38,039 nucleotides of DNA from Lachnospiraceae bacterium (GTDB lineage Bacteria; Bacillota; Clostridia; Lachnospirales; Lachnospiraceae). The notes under the pieces were generated by a model that saw only the letters and a program-made list of their open reading frames with translations, had not been told where the DNA came from and searched no databases. The stretch is from contig CASJPF010000036.1 in NCBI GenBank assembly GCA_949383255.1, positions 1 to 38,039 on the forward strand. The letters are read 5' to 3'. Position numbers and translations under genes: made by a program. Position 1 is the stretch's first letter; every line of letters begins with the position of its first letter. Shown in pieces: positions 17,587 through 25,558 of this stretch.

Positions 17587-18474
17587 ATGGGTTTGATCAA
17601 GGTTAAGGATTTAATATATGAATATATACGGCGTGATGAGGAAGGTAATGTGGAAGGGATAACCACAGCAGTGGATGATGTAAACCTTGATATAAAGCAG
17701 GGAGATTTTGTGGCCATTCTAGGACATAACGGCTCTGGCAAGTCAACATTGGCAAAACACCTAAATGCGATTCTTTACCCTACAGAAGGAACTGTCTGGG
17801 TGGATGGAAAGGACACAAGGGACGAGACGCATGTGTGGGATATTCGACAGACAGCAGGAATGGTTTTTCAGAATCCAGACAATCAAATTATTGGTCAGAT
17901 TGTTGAGGAGGATGTGGGATTTGGTCCTGAGAATATGGGAGTGCCCACAAAAGAAATCTGGGAGCGGGTGGAGGAGAGCCTTAAGGCAGTGGGAATGTAT
18001 TCGTTTCGCAAATTTTCGCCTAATAAGCTTTCTGGCGGACAGAAACAGCGAGTATCTATAGCAGGTGTGATTGCTATGCATCCAAAATGTATTGTGCTTG
18101 ATGAGCCTACGGCAATGTTGGACCCAATGGGACGCAAGGAAGTTATTCGCGCAGTCCGAGCCTTGAATGATGTGGAACAAATCACAGTGATTTTGATTAC
18201 ACATTATATGGAAGAAGTGATTTATGCGGATCGAGTTTATGTGATGGATAAAGGCAAGGTGACACTTCAGGGAACGCCGAGGGAAGTATTTTCAGAGGTG
18301 GAACGGTTAAAAGAACTTCGCCTTGACGTGCCACAAGTAACACTGCTCGCACACGAGCTTGCAAAAGAAGGATTTCCAATGCCAAAAGGCGTGCTTACAA
18401 AACAGGAATTTAGGGAGGCGCTTGATCGATATATAACAGAAAGGGCGGACGACTATGCCGATTATTTTGGATAA
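17587..18474 (+). CDS. ecfA1: ECF transporter ATP-binding protein EcfA1
   Basis: One of two ATPases that energise vitamin and cofactor uptake by group II ECF transporters at the membrane. The ATG giving [13 protein letters not shown] was chosen because the GGGGGA site ends six bases before it; an ATG two codons earlier touches that site. The 295-residue product has Walker [10 protein letters not shown] (46-54), the Q-loop FQNPDNQ, the signature KLSGGQKQR and Walker B CIVLDEPT. It overlaps ecfA2 by 20 bases. No substrate-binding S component lies nearby, which fits a shared module. Confidence 0.96.
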   Translation: MGLIKVKDLIYEYIRRDEEGNVEGITTAVDDVNLDIKQGDFVAILGHNGSGKSTLAKHLNAILYPTEGTVWVDGKDTRDETHVWDIRQTAGMVFQNPDNQIIGQIVEEDVGFGPENMGVPTKEIWERVEESLKAVGMYSFRKFSPNKLSGGQKQRVSIAGVIAMHPKCIVLDEPTAMLDPMGRKEVIRAVRALNDVEQITVILITHYMEEVIYADRVYVMDKGKVTLQGTPREVFSEVERLKELRLDVPQVTLLAHELAKEGFPMPKGVLTKQEFREALDRYITERADDYADYFG

Positions 18475-19327
18475 AGTGAGTCACATTTATGGGGAAGATA
18501 CCACTATGGCGGTAAAAGCGCTAGATAAGATAAGTCTTGTGATACCAGATGGGCAATTTATAGGACTGATTGGTCACACTGGTTCTGGCAAATCGACGCT
18601 AGTCCAGCATCTGAACGGATTGATGCGCCCAACTTCAGGAAATATTTATTTTAACGGGCAAGATATTGATGAGAGTGATTTTGATAAAAAGATGTTGCGC
18701 AGCAAGATAGGTCTTGTTTTTCAATATCCAGAACATCAACTTTTTGAGACAGATGTATTTTCTGATGTGTGTTTTGGCCCGAAAAATCTTGGCTTATCGA
18801 AAAAAGAGATAGAATTGCGTGCATATGAAGCATTGAAACTGGTAGGGCTTGAGGACGAATATTTTTATCAATCACCGTTTGACTTGTCAGGCGGTCAAAA
18901 AAGGCGTGTTGCAATTGCAGGTGTTCTCGCCATGAAACCGGATGTTTTGATACTCGATGAACCGACTGCCGGACTTGACCCAAAAGGGCGCGATGAAATT
19001 CTTGACCAGATTTTAAAGCTTAAAGTGGAAACGGGAATTACGGTTCTTTTGGTATCGCACAGTATGGATGATGTGGCAAAATATGTTGATCGAATTATTG
19101 TGATGAATCGAGGAAGTATTTTATATGATGATATTCCCAAGGAAGTTTTTAAACATTATCAGGAATTAGAAGCGATTGGTCTTGCAGCACCACAGGTGAC
19201 ATATATTATGAAGGAACTGCGCGATCATGGTTATGATGTCAGCGATGAGATTACGACGATTGAGGAAGCAAAGAGAGCGATAAAAAACTATTTTACAAAA
19301 CTTGCAGCAATGCAAAGAGAGAGATAG
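18455..19327 (+). CDS. ecfA2: ECF transporter ATP-binding protein EcfA2
   Basis: The second ATPase of the ECF module, paired with EcfA1. The 290-residue product has Walker [10 protein letters not shown] (40-48), the Q-loop [10 protein letters not shown], the signature DLSGGQKRR and Walker B VLILDEPT, followed by [10 protein letters not shown]. Its C-terminal helical region is typical of EcfA proteins. The start lies inside ecfA1 in another frame (20-base overlap), indicating coupled translation. Confidence 0.96.
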   Translation: MPIILDKVSHIYGEDTTMAVKALDKISLVIPDGQFIGLIGHTGSGKSTLVQHLNGLMRPTSGNIYFNGQDIDESDFDKKMLRSKIGLVFQYPEHQLFETDVFSDVCFGPKNLGLSKKEIELRAYEALKLVGLEDEYFYQSPFDLSGGQKRRVAIAGVLAMKPDVLILDEPTAGLDPKGRDEILDQILKLKVETGITVLLVSHSMDDVAKYVDRIIVMNRGSILYDDIPKEVFKHYQELEAIGLAAPQVTYIMKELRDHGYDVSDEITTIEEAKRAIKNYFTKLAAMQRER

Positions 19328-19337
19328 GTGGCAGGTT

Positions 19338-20159
19338 ATGCTAAGGGATATCACATTAGGACAATATTATCAAGCTGATTCCGTGATACATAGACTGGAC
19401 CCAAGAGTGAAGTTGGGAACAACAGTTTTGTTTATTATCTCGTTGTTTCTTTTTCATGGATTGTGGGGATATCTGGTAGCAGCTTTGTTTCTTGCGTTTG
19501 TAATTAAGCTATCAAAGGTGCCTTTTCGGTTTATGATAAAAGGAATGAAATCGATTGTATTTTTGTTGTCCATCACAATTCTTTTTAACTTGTTTTTAAC
19601 GCCAGGCGAACCGCTTGTGCAGATTTGGATACTTCGGATTACGAAGGAAGGTGTGCGTCTTGCGCTACTTTTGGCGATTCGGCTTGCATTTTTAATTATT
19701 GGTTCGTCGGTTATGACGCTTACCACTACACCAAATCAGTTGACAGATGGTTTGGAAAAGATGCTGAAACCGCTGAATAAAATAAAAGTCCCAGTACATG
19801 AAATTGCGATGATGATGTCAATTGCGCTTCGTTTTATACCTATTTTAATGGAGGAGACAGATAAAATTATGAAAGCGCAACTTGCAAGGTGTGCTGATTT
19901 TGAGAGCGGAAATTTGATAAAAAAGGCAAAGAGTTTAGTGCCGCTTTTGGTGCCACTTTTTATATCGGCATTTCGCCGTGCAAACGACTTGGCAATGGCA
20001 ATGGAAGCCCGTTGTTATAGAGGAGGAGAACACCGCACGAAGATGAAGCCATTACGTTATCAGAAAAGAGATTATATTGCCTATGGCATTGTGGCTTGTT
20101 ATCTTGTTGTAGGAATCGCGGCTGGAAGACTGATACCTGCATTATTGAATTTTGCATGA
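19338..20159 (+). CDS. ecfT: ECF transporter transmembrane protein EcfT
   Basis: EcfT is the scaffold membrane protein that links the two ATPases to exchangeable S components. The ATG giving MLRDITLGQYYQADSVIHRL follows TAGGTGGCAGG; an upstream ATG lies inside ecfA2. The 273-residue product has several hydrophobic helices, the conserved HRLDPRVKL near the N-terminus and the coupling-helix motif AMEARCYRGG near residue 220. It completes ecfA1-ecfA2-ecfT and precedes truA, a common Firmicutes order. Confidence 0.96.
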   Translation: MLRDITLGQYYQADSVIHRLDPRVKLGTTVLFIISLFLFHGLWGYLVAALFLAFVIKLSKVPFRFMIKGMKSIVFLLSITILFNLFLTPGEPLVQIWILRITKEGVRLALLLAIRLAFLIIGSSVMTLTTTPNQLTDGLEKMLKPLNKIKVPVHEIAMMMSIALRFIPILMEETDKIMKAQLARCADFESGNLIKKAKSLVPLLVPLFISAFRRANDLAMAMEARCYRGGEHRTKMKPLRYQKRDYIAYGIVACYLVVGIAAGRLIPALLNFA

Positions 20160-20215
20160 GCCATTGCAAAGAGTAATTCTGTCAGAGATAGGACAGAAAG
20201 AGGAGCAAAAGTGTT

Positions 20216-20959
20216 ATGAAACGTGTAATGTTAACTGTGGCCTATGATGGCACAAATTATCATGGATGGCAGATTCAGCCAAATGTGGTGACAGTCGAGT
20301 CTGTGCTCAATGAAACATTAAGTACTCTTTTGCAAGAGGAAATCAAGGTGATTGGCGCATCGAGAACGGACACAGGAGTACATGCACTTGGAAATATTGC
20401 AGTGTTTGATACACAGGCAAGAATGCCTGCTGAAAAAATTTCGTATGCATTAAATCAAAGACTTCCGCAGGATATCCGAATCCAGGCGTCGAGGGAGGTA
20501 TCACAGGATTTTCACCCTAGACGACACAACAGCAAAAAGACCTATCAATATAAGATATGGAACAGCGCGTTTCCAATGCCAATATACAGGCTATATTCGC
20601 ACTTTACTTATGTACCGCTTGATGTGAATGCAATGCAGAGGGCAGCAAACTATTTGGTGGGAGAGCATGATTTTAAGAGCTTTTGCAGCGTGGGTACAAC
20701 AGCAGAGACTACAGTGAGAACGATCTATGAGATTGCAGTGGAACGCTCAGGCGAGATGATAACGATTGGAGTAGTTGGTTCCGGTTTTCTATACAATATG
20801 GTTCGGATTATAGCGGGTACATTGATTCAAGTAGGGAAAGGAAGCCTAGCTCCTGAGAGAATGGAAGAGATTTTAAAAGCATGTGACCGGGCAATGGCAG
20901 GACCGACAGCGCCAGCATGTGGATTGTTGTTAGTTCAATATGAGTTTTTAGATATTTAA
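20216..20959 (+). CDS. truA: tRNA pseudouridine(38-40) synthase TruA
   Basis: Converts uridines 38-40 of the tRNA anticodon arm to pseudouridine. The 247-residue product has the catalytic loop SRTDTGVHALGN with Asp52, an N-terminal YDGTNYHGWQ and C-terminal GSGFLYNMVRIIAGTLIQVG, all TruA signatures. AGAGGAGCAAAAGTGTT precedes the ATG. It follows ecfT by 56 bases and is followed by the strong rplM promoter. Confidence 0.97.
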   Translation: MKRVMLTVAYDGTNYHGWQIQPNVVTVESVLNETLSTLLQEEIKVIGASRTDTGVHALGNIAVFDTQARMPAEKISYALNQRLPQDIRIQASREVSQDFHPRRHNSKKTYQYKIWNSAFPMPIYRLYSHFTYVPLDVNAMQRAANYLVGEHDFKSFCSVGTTAETTVRTIYEIAVERSGEMITIGVVGSGFLYNMVRIIAGTLIQVGKGSLAPERMEEILKACDRAMAGPTAPACGLLLVQYEFLDI

Positions 20960-21001
20960 AATTTTCAGGCGGATATAATGAATAATTTGGCAATTTAGGT
21001 A

Positions 21002-21030
21002 TTGACACACTAGGAACCGTATAATATAAT
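21002..21030 (+). promoter_or_regulatory. Consensus sigma-A promoter of rplM-rpsI
   Basis: TTGACA (21002-21007), a 17-base spacer and TATAAT (21025-21030) match the sigma-A consensus exactly. Transcription should start near 21037, leaving about 175 bases of leader before rplM. Confidence 0.9.
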
Positions 21031-21036
21031 AATTCA

Positions 21037-21212
21037 ATATGGCGACATGTGATAGTACAATATCAAAGCCCCGATATTTGCAGAGATGTCAGCCAAGATA
21101 TCTAGGTGACTTGTGATTCTGGAAGATGTGGCCGGACATTCTGCATCAAAGGTTTCAGACAAGAATAACCATCAAAGGAGAGCCGACAGGCTAAATATAT
21201 GGAGGGAACATC
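21037..21212 (+). promoter_or_regulatory. 5' leader of rplM (candidate L13-type leader)
   Basis: The untranslated leader contains a seven-pair stem, GATATTT (21073-21079) with AGATATC (21096-21102; one G-T pair), and other short helices. Firmicutes rplM operons often carry an L13 leader RNA thought to mediate feedback by L13. I cannot confirm the known consensus by eye, so the assignment rests on position and length. GGAGGGAACATC precedes the rplM ATG. Confidence 0.45.
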
Positions 21213-21641
21213 ATGAAAACGTTTATGGCTAGCCCAGCTACAATTGATAGAAAATGGTATGTAGTAGACGCTACAGGTATGACATTAGGACGCTTGGCAT
21301 CAGAAGTTGCGAGCGTATTAAGAGGAAAGAATAAGCCAATTTTCACTCCTCATATGGATACAGGTGATTATGTGATTGTCGTTAACGCTGAGAAAGTTGC
21401 AGTCACAGGAAAGAAATTAGACCAGAAAATATATTATCATCATTCTGATTATGTTGGAGGCATGAAGTCAACAACATTGAGAGAGAAATTGAATAAGAAA
21501 CCAGAAGAGGTGATTGAGCATGCAGTGAAGGGTATGCTTCCAAAGGGACCTTTGGGACGCCAGATGTACAAGAAACTCTTCGTATATGCAGGACCTGAGC
21601 ACAAACATGCAGCTCAAAAGCCCGAGACATTGACATTTTAA
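21213..21641 (+). CDS. rplM: 50S ribosomal protein L13
   Basis: L13 is an early-assembly 50S protein. The 142-residue product starts [20 protein letters not shown] and has [18 protein letters not shown] and the signature [21 protein letters not shown]. The length is typical. It has its own consensus promoter and forms a two-gene operon with rpsI, 30 bases downstream. Confidence 0.98.
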   Translation: MKTFMASPATIDRKWYVVDATGMTLGRLASEVASVLRGKNKPIFTPHMDTGDYVIVVNAEKVAVTGKKLDQKIYYHHSDYVGGMKSTTLREKLNKKPEEVIEHAVKGMLPKGPLGRQMYKKLFVYAGPEHKHAAQKPETLTF

Positions 21642-21671
21642 TCAGTGTGATGAATAAAGGAGGAAATTAAA

Positions 21672-22076
21672 ATGGCAAAGGCAGCAAATGCTTCAAGATA
21701 TTATGGAACAGGTAGAAGAAAAAAATCAATCGCCAGAGTATATCTGACACCAGGCAACGGTAATATCACAATCAACAAGAGAGGGATTGATGATTATTTT
21801 GGTTTGGAAACATTAAAGGTTATCGTTCGCCAGCCTTTGGCGGCAACAGATACAGTTGATAAATTTGATGTGCTTGTGAATGTGAAGGGTGGCGGCTATA
21901 CAGGACAGGCAGGTGCAATTAGACATGGTATTTCAAGAGCTTTATTACAGGCGGACGGTGATTATAGACCAGTGCTTAAAAAGGAAGGTTTCTTGACACG
22001 TGATCCTCGTATGAAGGAGAGAAAGAAATACGGCCTCAAAGCGGCTCGTCGCGCACCACAGTTCTCCAAGAGATAA
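21672..22076 (+). CDS. rpsI: 30S ribosomal protein S9
   Basis: S9 has a long C-terminal tail reaching the P-site tRNA. The 134-residue product shows [20 protein letters not shown], the [19 protein letters not shown] motif and the C-terminal tail [17 protein letters not shown] ending in the conserved Lys-Arg. AAAGGAGGAAATTAAA precedes the ATG. An intrinsic terminator follows 33 bases after the stop. Confidence 0.98.
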   Translation: MAKAANASRYYGTGRRKKSIARVYLTPGNGNITINKRGIDDYFGLETLKVIVRQPLAATDTVDKFDVLVNVKGGGYTGQAGAIRHGISRALLQADGDYRPVLKKEGFLTRDPRMKERKKYGLKAARRAPQFSKR

Positions 22077-22109
22077 TTTTACAACAAATAAAATTAAAAG
22101 TTATAAAAA

Positions 22110-22146
22110 CTCCCGAAAGTCTAGTATTTCGGGGGTTTTTGTTTTT
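22110..22146 (+). terminator. Intrinsic terminator after rpsI
   Basis: CTCCCGAAA (22110-22118) pairs with TTTCGGGGG (22127-22135; one G-T pair) and is followed by TTTTTGTTTTT. It ends the rplM-rpsI transcript and marks the border between housekeeping genes and the accessory region. Confidence 0.92.
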
Positions 22147-22156
22147 ATACACACGA

Positions 22157-22236
22157 ACGCGGAAAGGAAATATGCAGCTAAAGCTGCCCGCGTCTGGCGC
22201 GCGAGTAGGGAGAAGATGAATCTTCTCTACTCGATT
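22157..22236 (+). ncRNA. Two-hairpin structured motif, copy A
   Basis: Helix 1 is ACGCGG (22157-22162) with CCGCGT (22188-22193). It encloses AAAGGAAATATG and a small hairpin, GCAGC-TAAA-GCTGC. Helix 2 is CGAGTAG (22202) with CTACTCG (22227-22233), extended by AGAAGA/TCTTCT. Copy B at 36171-36250 has the same layout and near-identical loop words (AAATGAAATATG, TAAA) but different paired bases in helix 1 and its inner stem, as expected if the fold is kept by selection. Direction of transcription is not known. Confidence 0.5.
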
Positions 22237-22239
22237 TCA

Positions 22240-22297
22240 AACATGCAGTCGCGTGACTCATTGCTCGCGGGAATAAAAGAGTGGGTTAAAGCATGTT
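22240..22297 (+). other. Helix linking the structured motifs
   Basis: AACATGC (22240-22246) pairs perfectly with GCATGTT (22291-22297). Inside, CGCG/CGCG and ACTC/GAGT can form smaller stems. It starts a few bases after motif copy A and ends exactly where the next structured element begins. Confidence 0.35.
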
Positions 22298-22424
22298 ATA
22301 GTTCAGCCTAGGACTTTGCACTATGCTGCAAAGTCCGTAAGGAAGCGTAGTGGTTAAAATATATCAACCCAACCGCTTCGCGGTTGGGTTGATGCTTATA
22401 ACAGGAAGCCGGAGGCTGAACTGT
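22298..22424 (+). ncRNA. 127-nt three-way-junction element (candidate non-coding RNA)
   Basis: An outer helix is formed by AGTTCAGCCT (22300-22309) and AGGCTGAACT (22413-22422), ten perfect pairs extendable by two. It encloses two perfect hairpins: GGACTTTGCA/TGCAAAGTCC (22311-22336, loop CTATGC) and ATCAACCCAACCGC/GCGGTTGGGTTGAT (22363-22393, loop TTC). The single-stranded joints (22337-22362, 22394-22412) are purine-rich. No open frame, tRNA or rRNA fits. The shape resembles retron msr-msd or IS200-type end structures, but no reverse transcriptase or transposase lies nearby. Confidence 0.5.
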
Positions 22425-22429
22425 TGTTG

Positions 22430-22512
22430 CACACAAAATGCCACAAAGCAGGCATTTGGGTGCTGGTCCCGACACCATGCAGCAAGTGCATGGTGCGGGT
22501 GTGAAAAGTAAC
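22430..22512 (+). repeat. 83-bp foldable repeat, copy A
   Basis: This block matches copy B at 29418-29500 without gaps, at 79 of 83 positions. CACAC (22430) pairs with GTGTG (22499-22503) and closes two arms: AAATGCC/GGCATTT (22436-22457) and CACCATGCA/TGCATGGTG (22473-22495). All four differences between copies fall outside the stems. Copy A is flanked by the direct repeat GAACTGTT (22418-22425 and 22513-22520), which could be a target-site duplication. It may be a small non-autonomous mobile element or a dispersed RNA motif. Confidence 0.7.
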
Positions 22513-22550
22513 GAACTGTTATGAAGCATTTATAAAAGTTTAAGTTTTGG

Positions 22551-22579
22551 TTGTTATTTTATATGTTTGCAAGTATAAT
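22551..22579 (+). promoter_or_regulatory. Promoter of the restriction-modification operon
   Basis: TTGTTA (22551-22556), 17 bases, TATAAT (22574-22579). A short inverted repeat TGTCC/GGACA (22595-22610) lies between the expected start site and the ribosome-binding site and could be an operator or hairpin. No separate C-protein gene is present. Confidence 0.7.
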
Positions 22580-22628
22580 AAATATGTTAGGGATTGTCCT
22601 TTTGTGGACATAGAGAAGAGGATTGAAA

Positions 22629-23462
22629 ATGAATAACTCATATATCACCCCATTTGTAAAATGGGCTGGAGGAAAGCGTCAGCTACTTTTGCAGATAAAG
22701 GAGAGAATGCCTGAAAAGTATAATAATTATTATGAACCATTTGTGGGAGGCGGTGCAGTGATATTTGAATTGCTGCCTGCCAATGCTTTAATTAATGATA
22801 TTAACAAGGCGCTGATAAATGCGTACAGACAGATATGTAATACACCAGAAACATTTTTAAAGGCTGTAAACAAGCTTGATAAGGAAATGTGGGAAGATGG
22901 AAAGGAGTATTATTATTCTCTTAGGGACCATTACAATGATAAGCTGATGAGGGCAGAGTATGATGCGGAGCTGGCGGCATTGTTTGTATTTATTAATAAG
23001 CATTGTTTTAACGGTTTGTATCGTGTCAATGGCAAGGGACTTTTCAACGTTCCTTATAACAATACTCGTATTGTATCTGTTGATGAAAACGCAATTATGG
23101 AGATTTCAAAATATCTTCAAGGCGTAATGATAATGGATGGCGATTTTGAGGTTGCTTGCAAGGAGGCAAAGAAGGGCGATTTTGTATTTATAGACAGTCC
23201 ATATGCACCGTTAAATCCAGCTTCTTTTGAATCGTACACAAAGGAGGGATTTGATATAGAAAGCCATCAACGGCTGGCAAACCTTTTTGATGAATTGACA
23301 GACAGAGGTTGTTATTGTATGCTTACAAATCATAATACTGAGCTGATAAATGAATTGTATGGTGGCAAGGGTTATAAAATGGATGTTGTAAGTGTAAAGC
23401 GCATGATTAATTCGGATGCATCCAACAGGGTGGGTGAAGAAATCATTATATGTAATTATTAA
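22629..23462 (+). CDS. dpnM: DNA adenine methyltransferase, Dam/DpnM family (GATC)
   Basis: Methylates N6 of adenine in double-stranded GATC and protects the host from the partner endonuclease. The ATG giving MNNSYITPFVKWAGGKRQLL follows AGAAGAGGA; a TTG two codons earlier touches that site. The 277-residue product is alpha-class (D12): motif I FVGGG (38-42) comes before the catalytic motif, which here reads DSPY (189-192) where DPPY is usual. The C-terminus has VKRMINSDASNRVGEEIIICNY-like residues (key part SNRVGEEII), as in Dam. It is first in a three-gene operon. Confidence 0.93.
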   Translation: MNNSYITPFVKWAGGKRQLLLQIKERMPEKYNNYYEPFVGGGAVIFELLPANALINDINKALINAYRQICNTPETFLKAVNKLDKEMWEDGKEYYYSLRDHYNDKLMRAEYDAELAALFVFINKHCFNGLYRVNGKGLFNVPYNNTRIVSVDENAIMEISKYLQGVMIMDGDFEVACKEAKKGDFVFIDSPYAPLNPASFESYTKEGFDIESHQRLANLFDELTDRGCYCMLTNHNTELINELYGGKGYKMDVVSVKRMINSDASNRVGEEIIICNY

Positions 23463-23475
23463 AGGAGTCAAAATA

Positions 23476-24288
23476 ATGGAAAGTCTATTTACAAGAAAAG
23501 TGCCATTATATTTTGAGACAGAAGAAGCGCAACTGATACAGAAAGATTCCTTTAAAATGCTAACCAAAATAGAACCGGAATCTGTTGATATGATATTTGC
23601 AGACCCGCCTTATTTTCTAAGCAATAATGGGATTACTTGTCAGAGCGGAAAAATGGTTTCGGTAAATAAAGGTTCCTGGGATAAGCTTTCAGAGCGTGGA
23701 ACCAACATCGAAGAAAAACATAAGTTTAACAGAAAATGGATTAAGTTATGCAAAAAAGCACTAAAGATAAATGGTACGATTTGGATATCGGGAACATTAC
23801 ACAATATATATTCGATTGGTATGGCATTGGAGCAGGAAGGATTTAAAATAATTAACAATATAACATGGCAGAAAACAAATCCACCACCAAACTTAGGATG
23901 TCGATGCTTCACACATTCTACCGAAACCATTTTATGGGCAAAGAAGAATGAGAAGAAGTCACGGCATTTTTTTGATTATCAAAAGATGAAAGAAATAAAT
24001 GGTGGCAAACAGATGAAAGATGTATGGACAGGATCACTGACAAAACTTTCAGAGAAAACAGAAGGCAGTCATCCAACACAAAAGCCGGAATACTTATTAG
24101 AGAAAATTATATTGGCATCTACGAAGGAAGGACAGATTATTTTAGATCCGTTTTGTGGTTCTGGAACTACTGGAGTGGTGGCTGTGCGACATAGACGGAA
24201 GTTTATTGGAATAGATGTAAGTAAAGAATACTTGGAGATATGCAAGAAAAGATTGGAGAGAATAACAGATGATAAAAAGAGATTTTAA
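23476..24288 (+). CDS. dpnA: DNA adenine methyltransferase, DpnA-like (beta class)
   Basis: The second methyltransferase of DpnII-type systems; in pneumococcus DpnA also methylates single-stranded GATC, helping incoming plasmid DNA survive. The ATG at MESLFTRKVPLYF follows AAAGGAGTCAAAATA. The 270-residue product has DPPY at 43-46 before the SAM-binding DPFCGSG at 224-230, the beta-class order, and SHPTQKPEYLLE. It lies 13 bases after the first methyltransferase and overlaps the endonuclease gene by 20 bases. Confidence 0.92.
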   Translation: MESLFTRKVPLYFETEEAQLIQKDSFKMLTKIEPESVDMIFADPPYFLSNNGITCQSGKMVSVNKGSWDKLSERGTNIEEKHKFNRKWIKLCKKALKINGTIWISGTLHNIYSIGMALEQEGFKIINNITWQKTNPPPNLGCRCFTHSTETILWAKKNEKKSRHFFDYQKMKEINGGKQMKDVWTGSLTKLSEKTEGSHPTQKPEYLLEKIILASTKEGQIILDPFCGSGTTGVVAVRHRRKFIGIDVSKEYLEICKKRLERITDDKKRF

Positions 24289-25132
24289 TGAATGGTTACA
24301 AAAATTTAGACCGAGTATATCAAGTTATGATTACTATATTGATTTTGAAAAGGTTGTAAAAAATGTTGAAGAAATCAAAGTGGAATTGAACATTTTAAAT
24401 TCCTTGATTGGTTCAAAAAGTATTGAGGAGGAATTTGAAAGGATAGTGACAAAGTATCCAGATACTTTGCAATGTGTGCCTCTTCTCCTTGCAGTAAGAG
24501 GATATGAAATCTATGCACAGGATGAAGATGGGGCGTTTCTATATGATTTTAAGCAGATGAATTATAGCGTGGAGCAATATAAAGTGTTTATGCGCAAAAC
24601 AGGATTGTTTGATATGATTGCAAATCATTTGGTAAATAACCTTGTAGATTACGCTTTGGGCATCGAAACTGGACTTGATTCTAATGGGCGCAAGAATCGC
24701 GGTGGTCATCAGATGGAAGATCTAGTTGAGAAGTATATTGTGGCAGCAGGATTTAAAAAGGATGTAAATTATTTTAAGGAAATGTATCTCAAGGAAATTG
24801 AAGAAAAGTGGCATATTGATTTGTCTGCACTTTCTAATCAGGGAAAGGCTGCCAAGAGATTTGATTTTGTAATTAAGACAGAGAAGATGATATATGGTAT
24901 TGAGACAAACTTTTATGGCGTTGGCGGCTCAAAGCTGAATGAGACGGCAAGAAGTTATAAAATGCTTTCGCAGGAGGCGGATTCTATTGATGGATTTACG
25001 TTTGTTTGGTTTACAGATGGAATTGGATGGAAGAGTGCAAGAGGAAATTTAAGAGAGACATTTGAAGTAATGGAACATATTTATAGTATTGATGATATGG
25101 AACAAGATATTATTGTAAATAAGCTGATATAA
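24269..25132 (+). CDS. dpnB: Type II restriction endonuclease, DpnII family (GATC)
   Basis: Cuts unmethylated GATC. The 287-residue length fits R.DpnII. Family landmarks are GLDSNGRKNRGGHQME at 135-150, KRFDFV at 196-201 and IETNFYGVGGSKLNETARSY at 211-230; the acidic residues there are the likely catalytic centre. The start overlaps the dpnA-like gene by 20 bases in another frame, so the nuclease is made only after both methyltransferases. GGAGAGAATAACAG precedes the ATG. Composition is more AT-rich than the ribosomal genes, fitting horizontal gain. Confidence 0.93.
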   Translation: MIKRDFNEWLQKFRPSISSYDYYIDFEKVVKNVEEIKVELNILNSLIGSKSIEEEFERIVTKYPDTLQCVPLLLAVRGYEIYAQDEDGAFLYDFKQMNYSVEQYKVFMRKTGLFDMIANHLVNNLVDYALGIETGLDSNGRKNRGGHQMEDLVEKYIVAAGFKKDVNYFKEMYLKEIEEKWHIDLSALSNQGKAAKRFDFVIKTEKMIYGIETNFYGVGGSKLNETARSYKMLSQEADSIDGFTFVWFTDGIGWKSARGNLRETFEVMEHIYSIDDMEQDIIVNKLI

Positions 25133-25321
25133 AAATGGTACTCCATAGACAAAACTATTGGGTCATTAATTTTGGGGCAAAGAATCAATATGAAATTATA
25201 ACAAGTTTCCTATCTCTTCATGGGTCAAAAGCGCGTATGTACTACACATTCCGTGAGAACATGATTCAGGTATAGGGGCGACTTTTACATAGCAAAATTT
25301 TGTATATTGCCCGAACTGTTG

Positions 25322-25350
25322 CTATTCACGGTCTTTTAGACCGTGAATAG
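25322..25350 (+). terminator. Candidate terminator or attenuator hairpin after the R-M operon
   Basis: CTATTCACGGTCT (25322-25334) pairs perfectly with AGACCGTGAATAG (25338-25350) around TTT. The bases after it (TAATTATTTCT) are T-rich but not a clean run. It lies 190 bases after the endonuclease stop and just before the next promoter. The stretch 25133-25321 shows no gene; a degraded remnant cannot be excluded. Confidence 0.55.
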
Positions 25351-25374
25351 TAATTATTTCTAAAAGTTTTACAG

Positions 25375-25403
25375 TTGACTTTTGCGCTTTAAAGTGTTAA
25401 AAT
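25375..25403 (+). promoter_or_regulatory. Promoter and leader of the aldolase gene
   Basis: TTGACT (25375-25380), 17 bases, TAAAAT (25398-25403). The leader to 25558 can fold: GCAG with CTGC around 25438-25468, CGCAA with TTGCG near 25470-25486, and AAGTGC-GATA-GCACTT near 25499-25514. Whether this is a regulatory RNA is not known. Confidence 0.65.
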
Positions 25404-25558
25404 TTCATTTAAGATGTTATAAATACTTTTTAACCGTGCAGTTTCAATTCAGCAAGGTTGAGCTGCAACGCAAAAAACGATTGCGTGAGCAGACATAAAA
25501 GTGCGATAGCACTTGAAAAGATTACAATTTATTTCAAACAAGATAGGAGAAGGGGAGC

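Noticed and set aside
22298..22424. Retron msr-msd RNA
   Set aside because: The fold is similar in outline, but no reverse transcriptase gene occurs anywhere near, so the name is not justified.
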